From NCBI GenBank assembly GCA_015847255.1, contig JADLZK010008798.1:1-64000 (forward strand): DNA of 64,000 nt, in the 5' to 3' direction. A program made the position numbers and the translations under genes. Below the pieces are notes generated by a model. The model was not told the origin of the DNA, did not search any database, and worked only from the letters and a program-made list of their open reading frames with translations. Below are positions 46,660-58,442 of this stretch, piece after piece. This DNA is from Hyparrhenia diplandra (taxonomy: Eukaryota > Streptophyta > Magnoliopsida > Poales > Poaceae). Every line of letters begins with the position of its first letter. The first letter of the stretch is position 1.

Positions 46660-49600
46660 TGAGCTCATGCACTGCTTGGTTTTAGTTTCTCTAGAAACCT
46701 AATAAGATGGTAATGATGTTAATTAGGAGATCTGTCTGTATGGCTGGCAAAGAAGAGACCAGCAAACGAGGTAGTAGTACAGGACAACTTCTGAAGAGAG
46801 TTAGTTAAGTTATTACCTGAAGTTAATTTTAGCGGTGAATTCAGTTGTATGGTCGATCCTGTTTTTTTGTCTCGATCCTTTTTTTCAAGATAATCACATC
46901 TTGTTTTGTATCACAGTTACGTTATCTGAATATATTCGACCACTTGATTAGCGAAAAATGTACATTACATCTATATTTGTCTCCCATTGCGTGGCCAAAT
47001 TATTAGCACTAAGCTAAAAGTTGCAATCATGGCAAAATTTGTAAGTTACTGCAAACAGCAACAATCCAATCACTAAACCTTAAACGAAGATGATTTCAGA
47101 TACATGTGGTGAAGAATTTATGAGACATCGTCAAATGAAGATGAAATAGAACTCTGGCACCGTATAAATGAGATAATAATGGTAACTGAATTGAGTTTCC
47201 GCTTATGATCGTGTGAGGATAATTCTTTCTAAAAGTCATGCTAAATCACAGTTGACGTAAGCTTGGTTACATAGATGAGTGAAAAATGCTACACTGTTAT
47301 AATGTTATTCGTTTCAAAAAAAATAAAATAAAATGCTACACTGTTTTATCATTTGGGCGGTTGGATATATAGAGAAGCAGCTGCTTGCATGCATGATAAT
47401 GGAAAAATAAAATTTTTTCACACGGAGATCTAGATTAATTGACCTCTATCTCATCTGCACGATTGAGCCTGTAAAAATAAGTAGCTCCACGACTCTGTCA
47501 GATGCCTTAGTTGGGGGGCAACGCATGTAGATTACAGGACCAATTCTGTTACAACATTGATAGTGACCTGTGTTTTTTCTCCAAGTCAAACAATTTAGTA
47601 ATGCAACTGGAATGGCAATTTGCGAGTGATTAAAGAGCATCTTTAAGGGCTATTGGATCATTCAATTGCCTTGGGGATTGGAGGGTATTGAGTGGTAATT
47701 TAGTTCAATCCCCCTCAATATATACCCTCTAATTTCGAAGGGCTAACCAGGAGATATAGAGAGTTATCTCAAAAGGATTGGCTCTTTATATCCACTCCTC
47801 CAACACATTTTCTAAATCTGACTCTATATATATATTTTAATGGGTCTGTTTTTATCTCACTAAAATGTGGACCCCAGCTGTCATATGCTTCTCTCTCCTC
47901 TTGCCTTTCTCTCACACAGGCTGCAAAGGCACCAGATCAATCAATTCATTCTATTCATCGACACGGAGACAGAAGGAGACGTTTGCAAGGCCATGGATGC
48001 CAAGTGGACGGGCTTCACCTTCACGGGACATGGACCGGTAGAAGCTAGCAGTGCTGTAGGGCGGATGCCATGGTGCAGGTGTGCCTGCTTCATCGCCGGT
48101 GACGGCGACCTCACCTAGCATTGCACTTCTTTTTTTTTTTGGAGAATATGAGATCATTGGTTACGATGATGGTAGAACTAATGGCAACTGATAAACTCAT
48201 GTATTTCCAATTACTCCCTCCGTTCCAAAGTGTCAGTTCACTTTGACTTTTCTAGATACATTGATTTTACTATGCACCTAGTTATACACTATGTCTAGAT
48301 ACATAGCAAAACAAATGGATCTAGAAAAGCCAAAGTGAACTACAATTTAAAAACGGAGGGAGTAATATATTTCTGGTAAGATTACTAAATCTACGATGTT
48401 TGAAGATATAATGGCGTTCAATTGACTGGGTATATGTAACTATAACTTCGAGGGAAGAAACATTCATAAACCTTCTCAGTTATCCACTCTGTAAAACCAT
48501 CTCAGTTGCTGACTGTACCACATAATTAGCTAGAAATACCCTAAAAATAGAGGTTAAGTGCTGCTTTAAAGGTCCAAGGACGTGCGAATTTGCAAAAACC
48601 CAGAAAAGAAGCGATTAGCTCGTTTGGTATAGAATGTCCACCCAGGTTTCAACCACAACCACTTTCCCAACCCTTAAGGGCCAGAGTTCCTGCCAAGGCA
48701 TATTTCCACACAAAAAAAAAAAAAAAAAAACCTGCAATACGTTACGAGTATGTGGTACTAAATAATCAAAATGTTGAATAGAAAACAATTTTGCTTGGGT
48801 ACTGAACAGAGACATGACAACAAAATGGGATAATAAATACGAGATGTGTATTCTTAGGACATGTTAACACACAAAAAAAAAAGACATCACACTACATGAT
48901 ATCACATCATTAGATGCTTGACATGTGGAAACTGACTGTCATTTGCATCCCCATTAGTTGTGAGATGCTACTATAATCCTTAAGTTATAGTATAATGGTC
49001 ACGAAATGAGAGAGATCTTAGCTGTGTCATGCAAGTGGTCGGTGTCTGATCTGAAAGCACATAATGCAAGAAGTCCTATCACTCATTCACACGTACAAAT
49101 GAAGGGAACTTATAATGTGGTCCTAGGATCTACAAGCTTCTAAACCGAAGTACCATCAGAAGCAGATCATGTGGTAACTTCTAAACTTCATTACTTAAAT
49201 TGTTGACAATGAGATCTATACTTTAGAAGTCAAACGAATCAGGATCATGATATTCTTGAAACCATGAATGGTCATGGGGCTATGAATCTTGAAAGATCAG
49301 TGTTCTCAGAAATTGGTGTGATGCGTGCGAATAATAAGATGAGTTCTCAGGATCTTTTGCTTTTGAGGTTTATATGCTTAATGTGACAATGGTGAATCCA
49401 TAATGAATAAGTAAACATGTGCACCTATGTGAGCATTGCACAAGTTCTTGGAGACAGCATTCCAGCAGAATAAAATCCAAGGATTCTTCAACACCATCTA
49501 GTATTGTATTATATTTTCACTTTCAGTCCCATGTGACTATTGAGAGAACCCCTTGTCATTAAAAACTGGATTAAACTAAATAAGGACGTGAGGAGCACTA

Positions 49601-50296
49601 CTACTTGCCTTCCAAAGTTCAATTTGCTCTCTCCTCTGTTCGCAAAGTGCAACAGAAAACAATTGGGAAAAAATCACATGAATTTAATGCATACTTGTGA
49701 ACATGCCATGTCTGTTTGACTCACAGATGCCCATCTTTTTTGTGTGACAAAATTATTGGAGCACGGTCTGTGGTAAGAAATGATCTGCAAATAACCCAAC
49801 GGAATGACAAAACAAAGCAAAATAGCCAATTATATTGCACTAATTATATTGTTTGGTGCATCATTGGTCGAACCACTGGTGCTAATTTGAGCATCCACAA
49901 CGGCAGTGCTGTGTTAACTCGGTATTCAAAACTGAAGTGAACTGCAAAAAGCATCAGTGCTACAGGGCTTGGGATACAGAACTAGTATACCAGAAAATAA
50001 AACGTCAAGATTAAACAAAAATACCCTTTGGTATGAAGGCATGGCCTCTTCAAGGAACACAAATAACTTTGCAGCTACAGCACATGGTTGGGCACTACCA
50101 CAATGAATACAAGATTCTGAAGTGTCATAACTATGCAAGGACAAGCTGCTTGCGGTAGTTCTGACCGGGATGTCGCATGAGACAACTCTAGAAGTCGCAT
50201 TCACAAATTCTAAGTGCTATTTACATGATGAACACCTAAGAAAAAAAAACAGAAACCAAAGAACTATTCTGGGGTTCTTGATTGGTGAATATGCAT
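46660..50296. other. Intergenic between the RSL and hAT-derived genes
   Basis: The first 630 bases are the duplicated RSL 3' flank. The remainder is AT-rich with one Stowaway MITE (listed) and no recognised gene. Confidence 0.5.
48214..48362. mobile_element. Stowaway MITE
   Basis: CTCCCTCCGTTCCAAAGTGT at the left and AATTTAAAAACGGAGGGAG at the right, with long inner complementarity (AGTTCACTTTGACTTTTCTA against its inverse) and TA on both sides. 149 bases; would fold into a near-perfect hairpin. Confidence 0.9.
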
Positions 50297-53200
50297 TTAG
50301 CTGTGAAGGCTAGAACCATCGATATCACCAGAAGTAGTAGCAGATTCGACCAATCTCTCAAAATCTATGATAGTCGACTGAAAATTGAACTGGTACCCAT
50401 TTTGCATCCATGACTTTATGCATATTATAGCCTGCATGCTACTAAGAGGAAGGCAGTACCGCTGCTTGTGGATGTTGTCCCCTTTACTTGTGAACAGTTC
50501 TTCAGGATCCAATGAGGTCCCCTGAATTGCCAAAAAGTCTCGGGCCATCAGGGAGAGGCGTGGATAGCGGGAGGAATGTCCCCTCCACCATTCAAGGACA
50601 TCAGTGGAAATCGGTGCAGGGGGCTCTGCGAGATACAGTGAGAGCTCATCAGCAGCAGTGGTCATGCTCACCCGACGCCGTTTGCGAATAATCTCTTCAG
50701 CAAAGGAGAATGCGCCAGCATCCTCTGTGGTGTCTTGAGCGCCATGACCATTTCCAGCAGCTTGGAAGGTGCTGCTGTAGTCCCGACAAAATGGTTCCGT
50801 GCATCTTCCAAGTTGCTCGTGGAGTTCAGGGTTTCAGGGATGAGCTCTCCCTTGATCCTTGGATCAAGAATTGCGGCTGTGAAGGTGTACTTTTGAGCTT
50901 CATCCTTGTAAGCTTCAGATGTAAAGTTTTGAGCTGTCTTGGACATGTCACCAGCAATGTTCTTGAGCCATTCTTGGTGGCTGCTGTCATGACAAAGATT
51001 GATCAACTCAAAGACATGGTCCATGAAGAAGAAGACCAGCCCAAGAGTTGGCAGCTTACAATTACAAAGGTTGGTAGTAGTTTTGAAGAATGGTTCAAGG
51101 TATGAGTGCAACGAATCGATCACTGACTTCTCTGCAGTAGTCAGAACCCAATCCCTTGGTCCAAAGAGCTCTTCAACCTTCTTGATGGTGTTCTCTATTG
51201 CATTAGGAGCCTAATAAAAGAAGGTATACAGAACTGAAGAGTTAAACAACAGAGCATCAGCAAGGTAAAAATGTACAGGGGTTTGCTATAGTACTCCCAT
51301 TACTTTTGAGAAGGTAAGATATCAAATAAATCTGGACCCATTGATTTTTAGAACACAAAATAATTAATAACTAAAATAGTTAGAAAAACAGAAAACAAAA
51401 ACCAGGTAATCACGCCCACCTCCCTAATCTACTCTGCGTGCATACATCACGGCATCACACTCATACATTCCTTCCTAAAGTTGCTTGGTGTGCATGCTTC
51501 AAGTGCACCATCATGTTGATGTGCATCATGAGTTGGAGGCTATAGTTTCTGTCAGACACATATGAGCCTACCATGTTACAAGGCCAAAGTTGTATACCAA
51601 TTATGATAGGAATTAAAAGATATTTTTTCAGCGGATTCATCATGTATACAATGTTATTTAAAGTGGTAAAAATTTACACAAAAACACACAAATCATCATC
51701 TATTTGTTAACATACAAAAAAGTACATGTTATATATGTTAACGTACACAGTGGTGGTCAAAACGTATATACATGTCACGTTAATCACGTTAGTGTACAGA
51801 AAGATCAGCCACATCTTAAAAAAATTGTCACATCACAGCCTAACATACGCTACATGCAAAATTAAATTATATCATGTCATCCATAGTTCTAAAATAAAAA
51901 GATTTGTCACATCCAACAAATCATGCATGCAGCAATTAGATCTAGAAGAAAGTTTTTTTTTAAGATAAACTTTCTTTATTTGTCATATTATAAAATAAAT
52001 ATATAAATACATATTTCACCTAGAAGGTAATAGATGACAATGAGCATACGATCTAACTAAATGAAAGGCTCACAAAGTGATTTGGGAGTACAGTAGCAAA
52101 CCCGAAATGTACATGAATGGACTATACATTACCTTCTTTTACCACATCAAGCATATTATAATCACTGTTCCAATTTGCGGAATGGTCAAATGGGAGTTTC
52201 CATGAGCCTTCATGATAAACTTCAGTCCAGTGCTTAAAATCCTCCATCATCTCCTGGTTTGAATTGATGTGAAGAATAAACTCACGGATATTGGACAAAA
52301 ATTGGTTTTACATTTTCCAGTCCTACTTCAATGATGGCCTTCAGTGTTCTAGCAGCACAAGGAATGTAACAAAAAGGGGAGTTTATGGGACTCAAGCTCC
52401 TGTGCGAGCTTATGACAAGCATGTATTGAGTGCTGGCTGTTATTATGTGTGCAAGCAAGGATTCTTGAACTGATGTCATATACCACCAAGACATCCATTA
52501 GAGCTTGAAAACCTCAGAACCAGTGCATGGGTATGGGATTCTACACACATCAAGTAGAACTTTCTGCGAGACCCAGTTTTCATCAATCCAATGGCATTTG
52601 ACGGACATGTATACAATTTTCTCGTACGAAGTCCAAAAGTCCAGAGTAACAGAGAGCCGGGAACTGATACACTGCAGAGTTTCCCTTGACATCCTCCTTC
52701 ATACTTCTGAAGACTTCAAGGATAATTTCTTGAACCTTTTCTTTTTGGCCAGAGCCGGACAGTCGAGCTCAAGTACTTGCAGCTATCAATAAGCATATTA
52801 TCTTCGAGAGTGGAAGGTGGAAGGGAGGCACTGATAAGCCACCTAAGAAGTAACCAGTTGACATGGTCAACATCAACCATTGCTTTCATTTTAGTTTGAG
52901 ACTGTAGTTTAGGTTGAGCTTGATCTTGAACTTGAGATTGAGCTTGAACTTGAACTTGAGGCTGAGCTTGGGGCCCGAGCTCGCACAGGAACATGAGGTT
53001 TCTTGTTTCTATTAAGCATGGTAGCCTCTATGGTACTCTGGGTAGTGAAGCTGGCGCCCTCAGGAGGTTGGTGATAACCAGGGTGGCGGTTATTAAGATG
53101 CTTTCCCAAATTCCCTGCACATAGCCATGCAAAAAGCATATTAGTGTCTATGGTGCATGTATACAAATTATATTCGTATATGGCAACTAGTAACTCCAAA

Positions 53201-55061
53201 ATATCCTATTTGGTAGTTTTAGAAAAAAAAACTATTTGATGCTTATCATAATCATATAAAGTAAAAATATTATCTTTGGCCTATATGTTTGCCTAGAAAT
53301 AGGCAATAGAGAAATGCTCTGAGTGATCTTTAGAGTTTAGACTGGCTCAAGTGCCAAAAACAAAAAGTGAACACTGCAAATACTAGAAACCATGTCTATG
53401 CGGCTATGCCTCTTGCAAAAAATTTCCCACCAGGGGCGAAACTATGTAATGTGATCAGGGTTGGCTGACAGACAAGGCGACAACTCAGCGACCACCTCAC
53501 ATACAATACACATTTTGGCCAGCCAATAAGACCCCGGCCTCAAAAATAGCTTGAACCCGGTCCCCGGCAGAGCACAGCTGGACGACAAGCGCCCAGAAGC
53601 CTAGCACGGCAGGGTCTAGCCGGCCAGCCTTGCAACGCACTACACAAGACACAAGGGCCAAAGGCAAGCCCAGTTCGTGGACATGCATCACTAGCACAGC
53701 TAGAGCCCAAAATGCTTGGCCTTTATTCTGTGTCGTCATTCTCAGCTTCTCGCCTCCCGTCGTCAGGCGGTGCACCACTCATCGTAAATGCACCATCCTG
53801 GCGGTTAGCAGCAACTGTGAGGAGAGACTCATCTCCTCTACCAAATGAGGTAACCCAGAAGGCCCAAATTGCCACTTTCGCAACTACAGCTGACAAATAA
53901 GAATCTGATTTCTCGATTTTTAGAGTTCACTAATCCCCCATTTGTTGCTTGTGTTACAGAAGTACAGCGTATTTTTTAGAATTCCTTAATCGCCGATTGA
54001 TGGTAAGGATAAGCTTATCTTTTTCAGCTTTTCAGTTATATAGAAGAAGTAAACACCAAATAGCATTACATCATATTTGGTTGCTACTTCAAGCAAATTA
54101 AGAGCCTGTTACGATGCCCTTCCTCATTCCATCAAGACGTCATGCAAGTTTGAGTTTGCCTTTTTGTCTCCTTTTTAATGTTAGCCTTTTGAGGGCATGT
54201 TTTAATGAGTTGGAGGCTAGAAGGTTTGAACCAAAATAATGAGTGGTAATGAGTATAACTTATGAAGAGACCAGAACAAAAAACACTTTTCCAAGAAAAA
54301 TACGTGTCTCTTGCCCCGTGTAGCGTTTAAATGTTTTGTAAATGGGCTACATAACCATTTATGCGGACAGTGATCTAGATATTTCGGAGGTGGGTAGCGC
54401 AACCGGCACTCTGGATGGTGTGAGGATGACTATAGTGATGATTGCTCAATTCAAGTTATTGACTTGAGCTTATATAATAAAAATTAGCTACGTTTTAATG
54501 AGGCAAATTCTAGATAACTTACTATAAATTCTTTCATTCCTAAGAGTTCTTTAGAATTTGATAGAGTTGGCTAAAATCATATCCATTGATGTCCATGCAA
54601 CACAACAATAGGAAGTTTATACTCCAGTATCGTAAACGAAAAGTAAGTACTACTGCGTGTTTCAACATCTTATTATTCTGGATTCGCCTCTGTTTCCCCA
54701 CACACACCTGACATCACCTCCTTACTCACGCAACCCAAGAGTTGAAAGCTCATAAACACTGTAAACAGCACTGATTCAGGCATTCATTCAGCCATAGAAC
54801 ATTGTGGCGTGGTGGTAACCCAACCAACACACTTACCCGTGGCAGTGGTCATGCAGTAGCTCTTCCTGCAGAGCCTGCAGATGCGTGACTTGCCGTCGGG
54901 CGCGGTGTCGAAGAACTCGAGGTAGCGTGACTTCATGGGCTTCTTCTTCCTGGCCTTGCCCTCCTGGGCCGGGGAGAGGAGGAGGTTCCGGCGGCCAGGC
55001 CAGCCACGACCGGCTCGACGCCGGGCAGCAGCGTCATGTCGGTGAGAGTCGAGTTCCCCAT
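50297..55061 (-). CDS. BED zinc finger / hAT transposase-derived protein, 3 coding exons
   Basis: Exons 55061-54837, 53114-52133 and 51210-50297. Exon 1 starts MGNSTLTDMTLLPGVEPVVA and holds KKKPMKSRYLEFF and CRLCRKSYCMTTATG. Exon 2 completes the BED finger with NLGKHLNNRHPGYHQ (C2 then H-x4-H), then a Q/V-rich spacer and the hAT catalytic-type region (LSVTLDFWTSYEKIVYMSV, FCYIPCAARTLKAIIEVG). Exon 3 carries the RNase H-like remainder (WLKNIAGDMSKTAQNFTSEA) and the C-terminal dimerisation domain (DELSLYLAEPP, WWRGHSSRYPRLSLMARDFL). Exon borders are clean. About ten one-base changes break the frame, nearly all in homopolymers (e.g. 52371-52375, 52297-52301, 52137-52140). No terminal inverted repeats were found, and a GC-rich leader lies upstream, so it looks like a domesticated gene of the DAYSLEEPER/RICESLEEPER kind. 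Confidence 0.83.
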
Positions 55062-55620
55062 GCCCTGCCCCCGTGTGTCCGCCGCCGCTGAAGGAGAGAG
55101 CAAGGCGCCATGGCAGCATGTTCAGTTAGATTCAGACGAGCAACTCGCCTAGTATGAATCCTTGAGAACTAATTGTGCATGGAGCGTTTATTCAACTGTG
55201 AATGAAATTGACAGATTTTAGCAGTAAAAGATTTCCTCAACATCAATTTGATGTGATGAGCCAGATTCGATGAGAAGAATCGAAGAGTTTTTATCTTAGA
55301 AACGGCGAAATCGCAAAAGGATTCTTGTTATTTCTCGCTCTGGGACTCGTGAGGCCGAAGCGCAGGAGAGGGCAGAAAGAATGGCGGGTAATACCTGAAT
55401 TTGATCGGGAAGCGAGCCGATCCGTGGACTGGGAGGGGGAAGCGGCGCCGGCGAGGGGGGGAGTGGGGTGCCGGAGCCGAGCCGCCGCTCGAGATGGGAG
55501 ACGAGACGACACAGGTCGGTCGGGGGGGAGCCGACGAGGAGAGGAGGGGAGGGGAGATGAAGGGCGACGAGCCGGTGACGACGCCGATCCAGCGAGCTAG
55601 GGTTTGGCCGATTTGGGTTG
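55062..55620 (-). promoter_or_regulatory. Probable leader exon and promoter of the hAT-derived gene
   Basis: GC-rich sequence at 55390-55600 reads on minus as a typical 5' UTR (AAACCCTAGCTCGC near its start) and has a donor-like CAG/GTATTACC at about 55396. A non-coding first exon spliced to the coding exon at 55061 is plausible but not proven. Confidence 0.4.
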
Positions 55621-56010
55621 GAGCAATCAAGCCCCAGCCTTCCTTGTGAATCGGACGGCGTGGAGCGGCTCGGTGGGCGGCCGCGAGCCAGCCGCCGGCT
55701 CCATCTTGGGCTCCTGGGCTGGGCATACTCATTCGCGAGCCAATTTACGCTTCGGGCTGGCCAACTCAGCTTCGTTTCAGATTTTTACCACTGCTTTCGA
55801 GCCAAAGTTTTTACAGCTTCGTCTATGCAAGCTCTGAGCGGGCCACCGAACAAGGAACCCCGAAACTAGGGAGACTAAAATGCAGTTAAGCAGTACTAAC
55901 TATGATTAGTAATTTAGCATGTGAGAGTGAGACACAGAATATACTTCCTCTATTTTCAATTACAGTTTATTTTAACTTCGAATTAATCTATTTTTTTTCT
56001 TACTTCGATC
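55621..56010. other. Intergenic
   Basis: No gene or element recognised; GC content drops sharply after about 55870. Confidence 0.4.
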
Positions 56011-56329
56011 AAATCTACACTAACACATGCAGTTTCAATAGTTTCATCAAATATTGTGTGCGATCGGAGAGGCCAGGACTTTTTACTTTACCAAAAAACC
56101 ACCAAGCAGGGGCAAAGCGCACTAGTAGAAAACCGACCTTTGGTTCGGGCCTTTAGTTCCGGAAAATCTACACTAACACATGCAGTTTCGATAGTTTCAT
56201 CAAATATTGTGTGCGATCGGAGAGGCCAGAACTATTTACTTTATCAAAAAAACCACCGGCTGTCAGAAGCAGGGGCAAAGCGCACTAGTAGAGAACCGAC
56301 CTTTGGTTCGGGCCTTTAGTTCTGGTTGA
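56011..56329. repeat. Tandem duplication (~153-bp period) containing a CACTA-type terminus
   Basis: AAATCTACACTAACACATGC through GTGTGCGATCGGAGAGGCCA to CACTAGTAGAAAACCGACC and TTTGGTTCGGGCCTTTAGTT occurs at 56011 and again at 56164. The second copy has about 13 extra bases. Each copy contains a CACTAGTAGA end. Confidence 0.85.
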
Positions 56330-56816
56330 AATTTGGAGCCGGGATTAAAGAATTTGCATCGACGTGGCCGTGAGTGGCCGCGAATGCCCTGACGCTTTAG
56401 TCTCGGTTGGTAATACCAACCAAGACTAAAAGCCTTGCGTCCGCAAGCTAGCGCAGGACCAATCATTGGCACAGACATTTAGCCCCGGGTAGGAATCCCT
56501 CCCCCCTCTACTCTCTCTTTTCCTTATCTTTTCTTTCTCTCCTCTCCCACAGTAGCCACACTCAGACACTCTTCCTCTCTTTCTTTTTCTACCTTCTCTT
56601 CTCTTCTCTGAAGAAGCAAGGCAGGGGAGGAGCAGGCCAGGCACGACGGCGGGCCTCCCCGCCAGCACTAGCTAGCGGAGCAGGAATGAAGTATAGGGGG
56701 GTGCTAATTTGTCAATTGAACTAGATGATTTCCCACGCATTGTCGCGGGTAACGAAGGAGAAATCTATGAGTTAGAATATTACTATCACCCTCCTATTCT
56801 TTTTCTTTTTTTTTCT

Positions 56817-56818
56817 TT

Positions 56819-56849
<31 letters not shown>
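56817..56849. repeat. Long poly(T) tract
   Basis: Almost unbroken T run of about 30 bases after TTTTCTTTCC. It may be a reverse-oriented retroposon tail. Its length is unreliable if homopolymers are miscalled here. Confidence 0.8.
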
Positions 56850-56851
<2 letters not shown>

Positions 56852-57253
56852 TTTACTCTATATCAACTATTAGTGGGGCCCACCTATATTTTTTTATCAA
56901 AATATATCCATATGAGATCTTGTTTTGAAGTATTTATTAAAAGAAATTCAATGGTGTAATCAGATTAATTTGGTTTTTTTTTTGGTTTGTGAGTTATAAC
57001 ATTCTTTAGTTAGTTCAAACAGTTGGGTCGCCGATGGATGTCATGTCTTGGTGGGGCTGCTGAGGTGGCATGCTTGTATGTCGAGTGGGGGTTCTCTACA
57101 TAGGTGTAGTAGATCCCTAGGTACACGGGATAGTAGAGAAAATAATCTTAGTATTTATAATTAATTCACAACATACAAACACAAGTGATAACAAAATAGC
57201 TGAGCATTAAAGTTCTCTAAAAGCAACATCAGATCTTGATTGACAATAAAATA

Positions 57254-57517
57254 CTCCCTCCATATTGAAAAAAAAAGACGTTTTGGATAAGGTTTGGGTC
57301 AAACATTGAGAATATAAATCATGAATAATTTTTAAGTCGTTGAGTTTAGAAATATGAAAATCATATCAATAGATTTGTCTTGAAAATTACTTTCATAAAA
57401 AAATATACATATATAACTTTTTAATAAATATTTTTATAGAAAAGACAAGTAAAAGTTGTTTTTTTTTGTAGACCGTGTCGCTGTCCTAAACGTCTTTCTT
57501 TTTAAGTATGGAGGGAG
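57254..57517. mobile_element. Stowaway-type MITE
   Basis: CTCCCTCCATATTGAAAAAA ... AAGACGTTTTGGA at the left and AAACGTCTTTCTTTTTAAGT ... ATGGAGGGAG at the right, flanked by TA. 264 bases, AT-rich. Confidence 0.85.
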
Positions 57518-57982
57518 TACTAATCAATTAGCAACTTCTATTACGCATACTATGTAAATTAAGAATAGAAAAGGCCTAGACGACACAGAGCAACAGACTG
57601 TAGAAGCAAAGAAAACAGCTTAGCGGAGTAGCACAGGCTAACTAAAAGGTGGGGGCATAACACACGCTACTGTTGTACTCCGTATGCGGGAGCATGGCCG
57701 GTCTGTGCCCCAGCTGATCACTGCTAGCAGTAGCAGCAGAGCACAGGAACATGCACATGCAGTGGCATACCAGAGAGCTAGGAGACCGGGCTATAGAAAT
57801 CGTTGAGGGAAGGGGGGGCCGTGGCCCAGTATGGCCTTAATGTAGCTCCACCAGTGCCGGCCAGGCCGGCTGGTGCCTGTGGAGGCAGGCGCACGGTCCC
57901 GGCCCCGACACGGGCATGCGGCTCCGGTGTGGGCGCCGATGCGGGCGCGTGGGCGGCACTCCCTGGCGCGGCCTTCCATCAG

Positions 57983-58070
57983 TTTGTTCCTGATTCTTGT
58001 TCTTGATGTTAGATTCGGTGTGATGGAGCTTGTTCTTTATTCTTGTTCTTGATGTTAGATTCAGTGTGAT
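57983..58070. repeat. 44-bp tandem duplication
   Basis: TTCTTGTTCTTGATGTTAGA followed by TTCGGTGTGATGGAG (then TTCAGTGTGATGGAG) occurs twice in a row. Confidence 0.7.
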
Positions 58071-58442
58071 GGAGAGATGAACTTGTCATGAACTTAGTGA
58101 TGAACTTGCCTCGAATGTTTGTGAATGTGATTTTGTGAAGTGTTGTTTTGATTAGATTCTGTGTGAAGTGTTGTTTGTGATGCGGAGACGACGGCGACGG
58201 AGCTGGAGTAGCTCACCGCTGGAGGTGGTGCAGGTGCAGGGCACCTGCAGCCACGAGAGCGTTTTTCGAAAACCCTTTAGTCTCGGTTCTTTTACCGGGA
58301 CTAAAGGAGGGGGGCCAGCTCACGCCTCTACCCGGGGCATCGCCTTGCAGAGAGCGTCCATTTACGCCCGACGACCGGGTGATCTTCCTCCAGCCGCTGC
58401 CACACGACCGTCTACATCATGAGGATCCTTGAGAGGCTTTGG

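Larger units (their letters stand above)
56283..58314. mobile_element. CACTA-like (En/Spm) element remains
   Basis: CACTAGTAGAGAACCGACC starts at about 56281. Subterminal motifs typical of the group follow (CTTTAGTCTCGGTTGGTAAT, CCAACCAAGACTAAAAG), and CCCTTTAGTCTCGGTT with ACCGGGACTAAAGG at 58277-58306 resembles the opposite subterminal region. The far CACTA end is not visible, and a MITE and poly(T) sit inside. No transposase recognised; boundaries are approximate. Confidence 0.55.

Noticed and set aside
53497..53778. 93-codon minus-strand frame in the first intron of the hAT gene
   Set aside because: GC-rich intron stretch without a recognised domain; flanked by clean splice sites that skip it.
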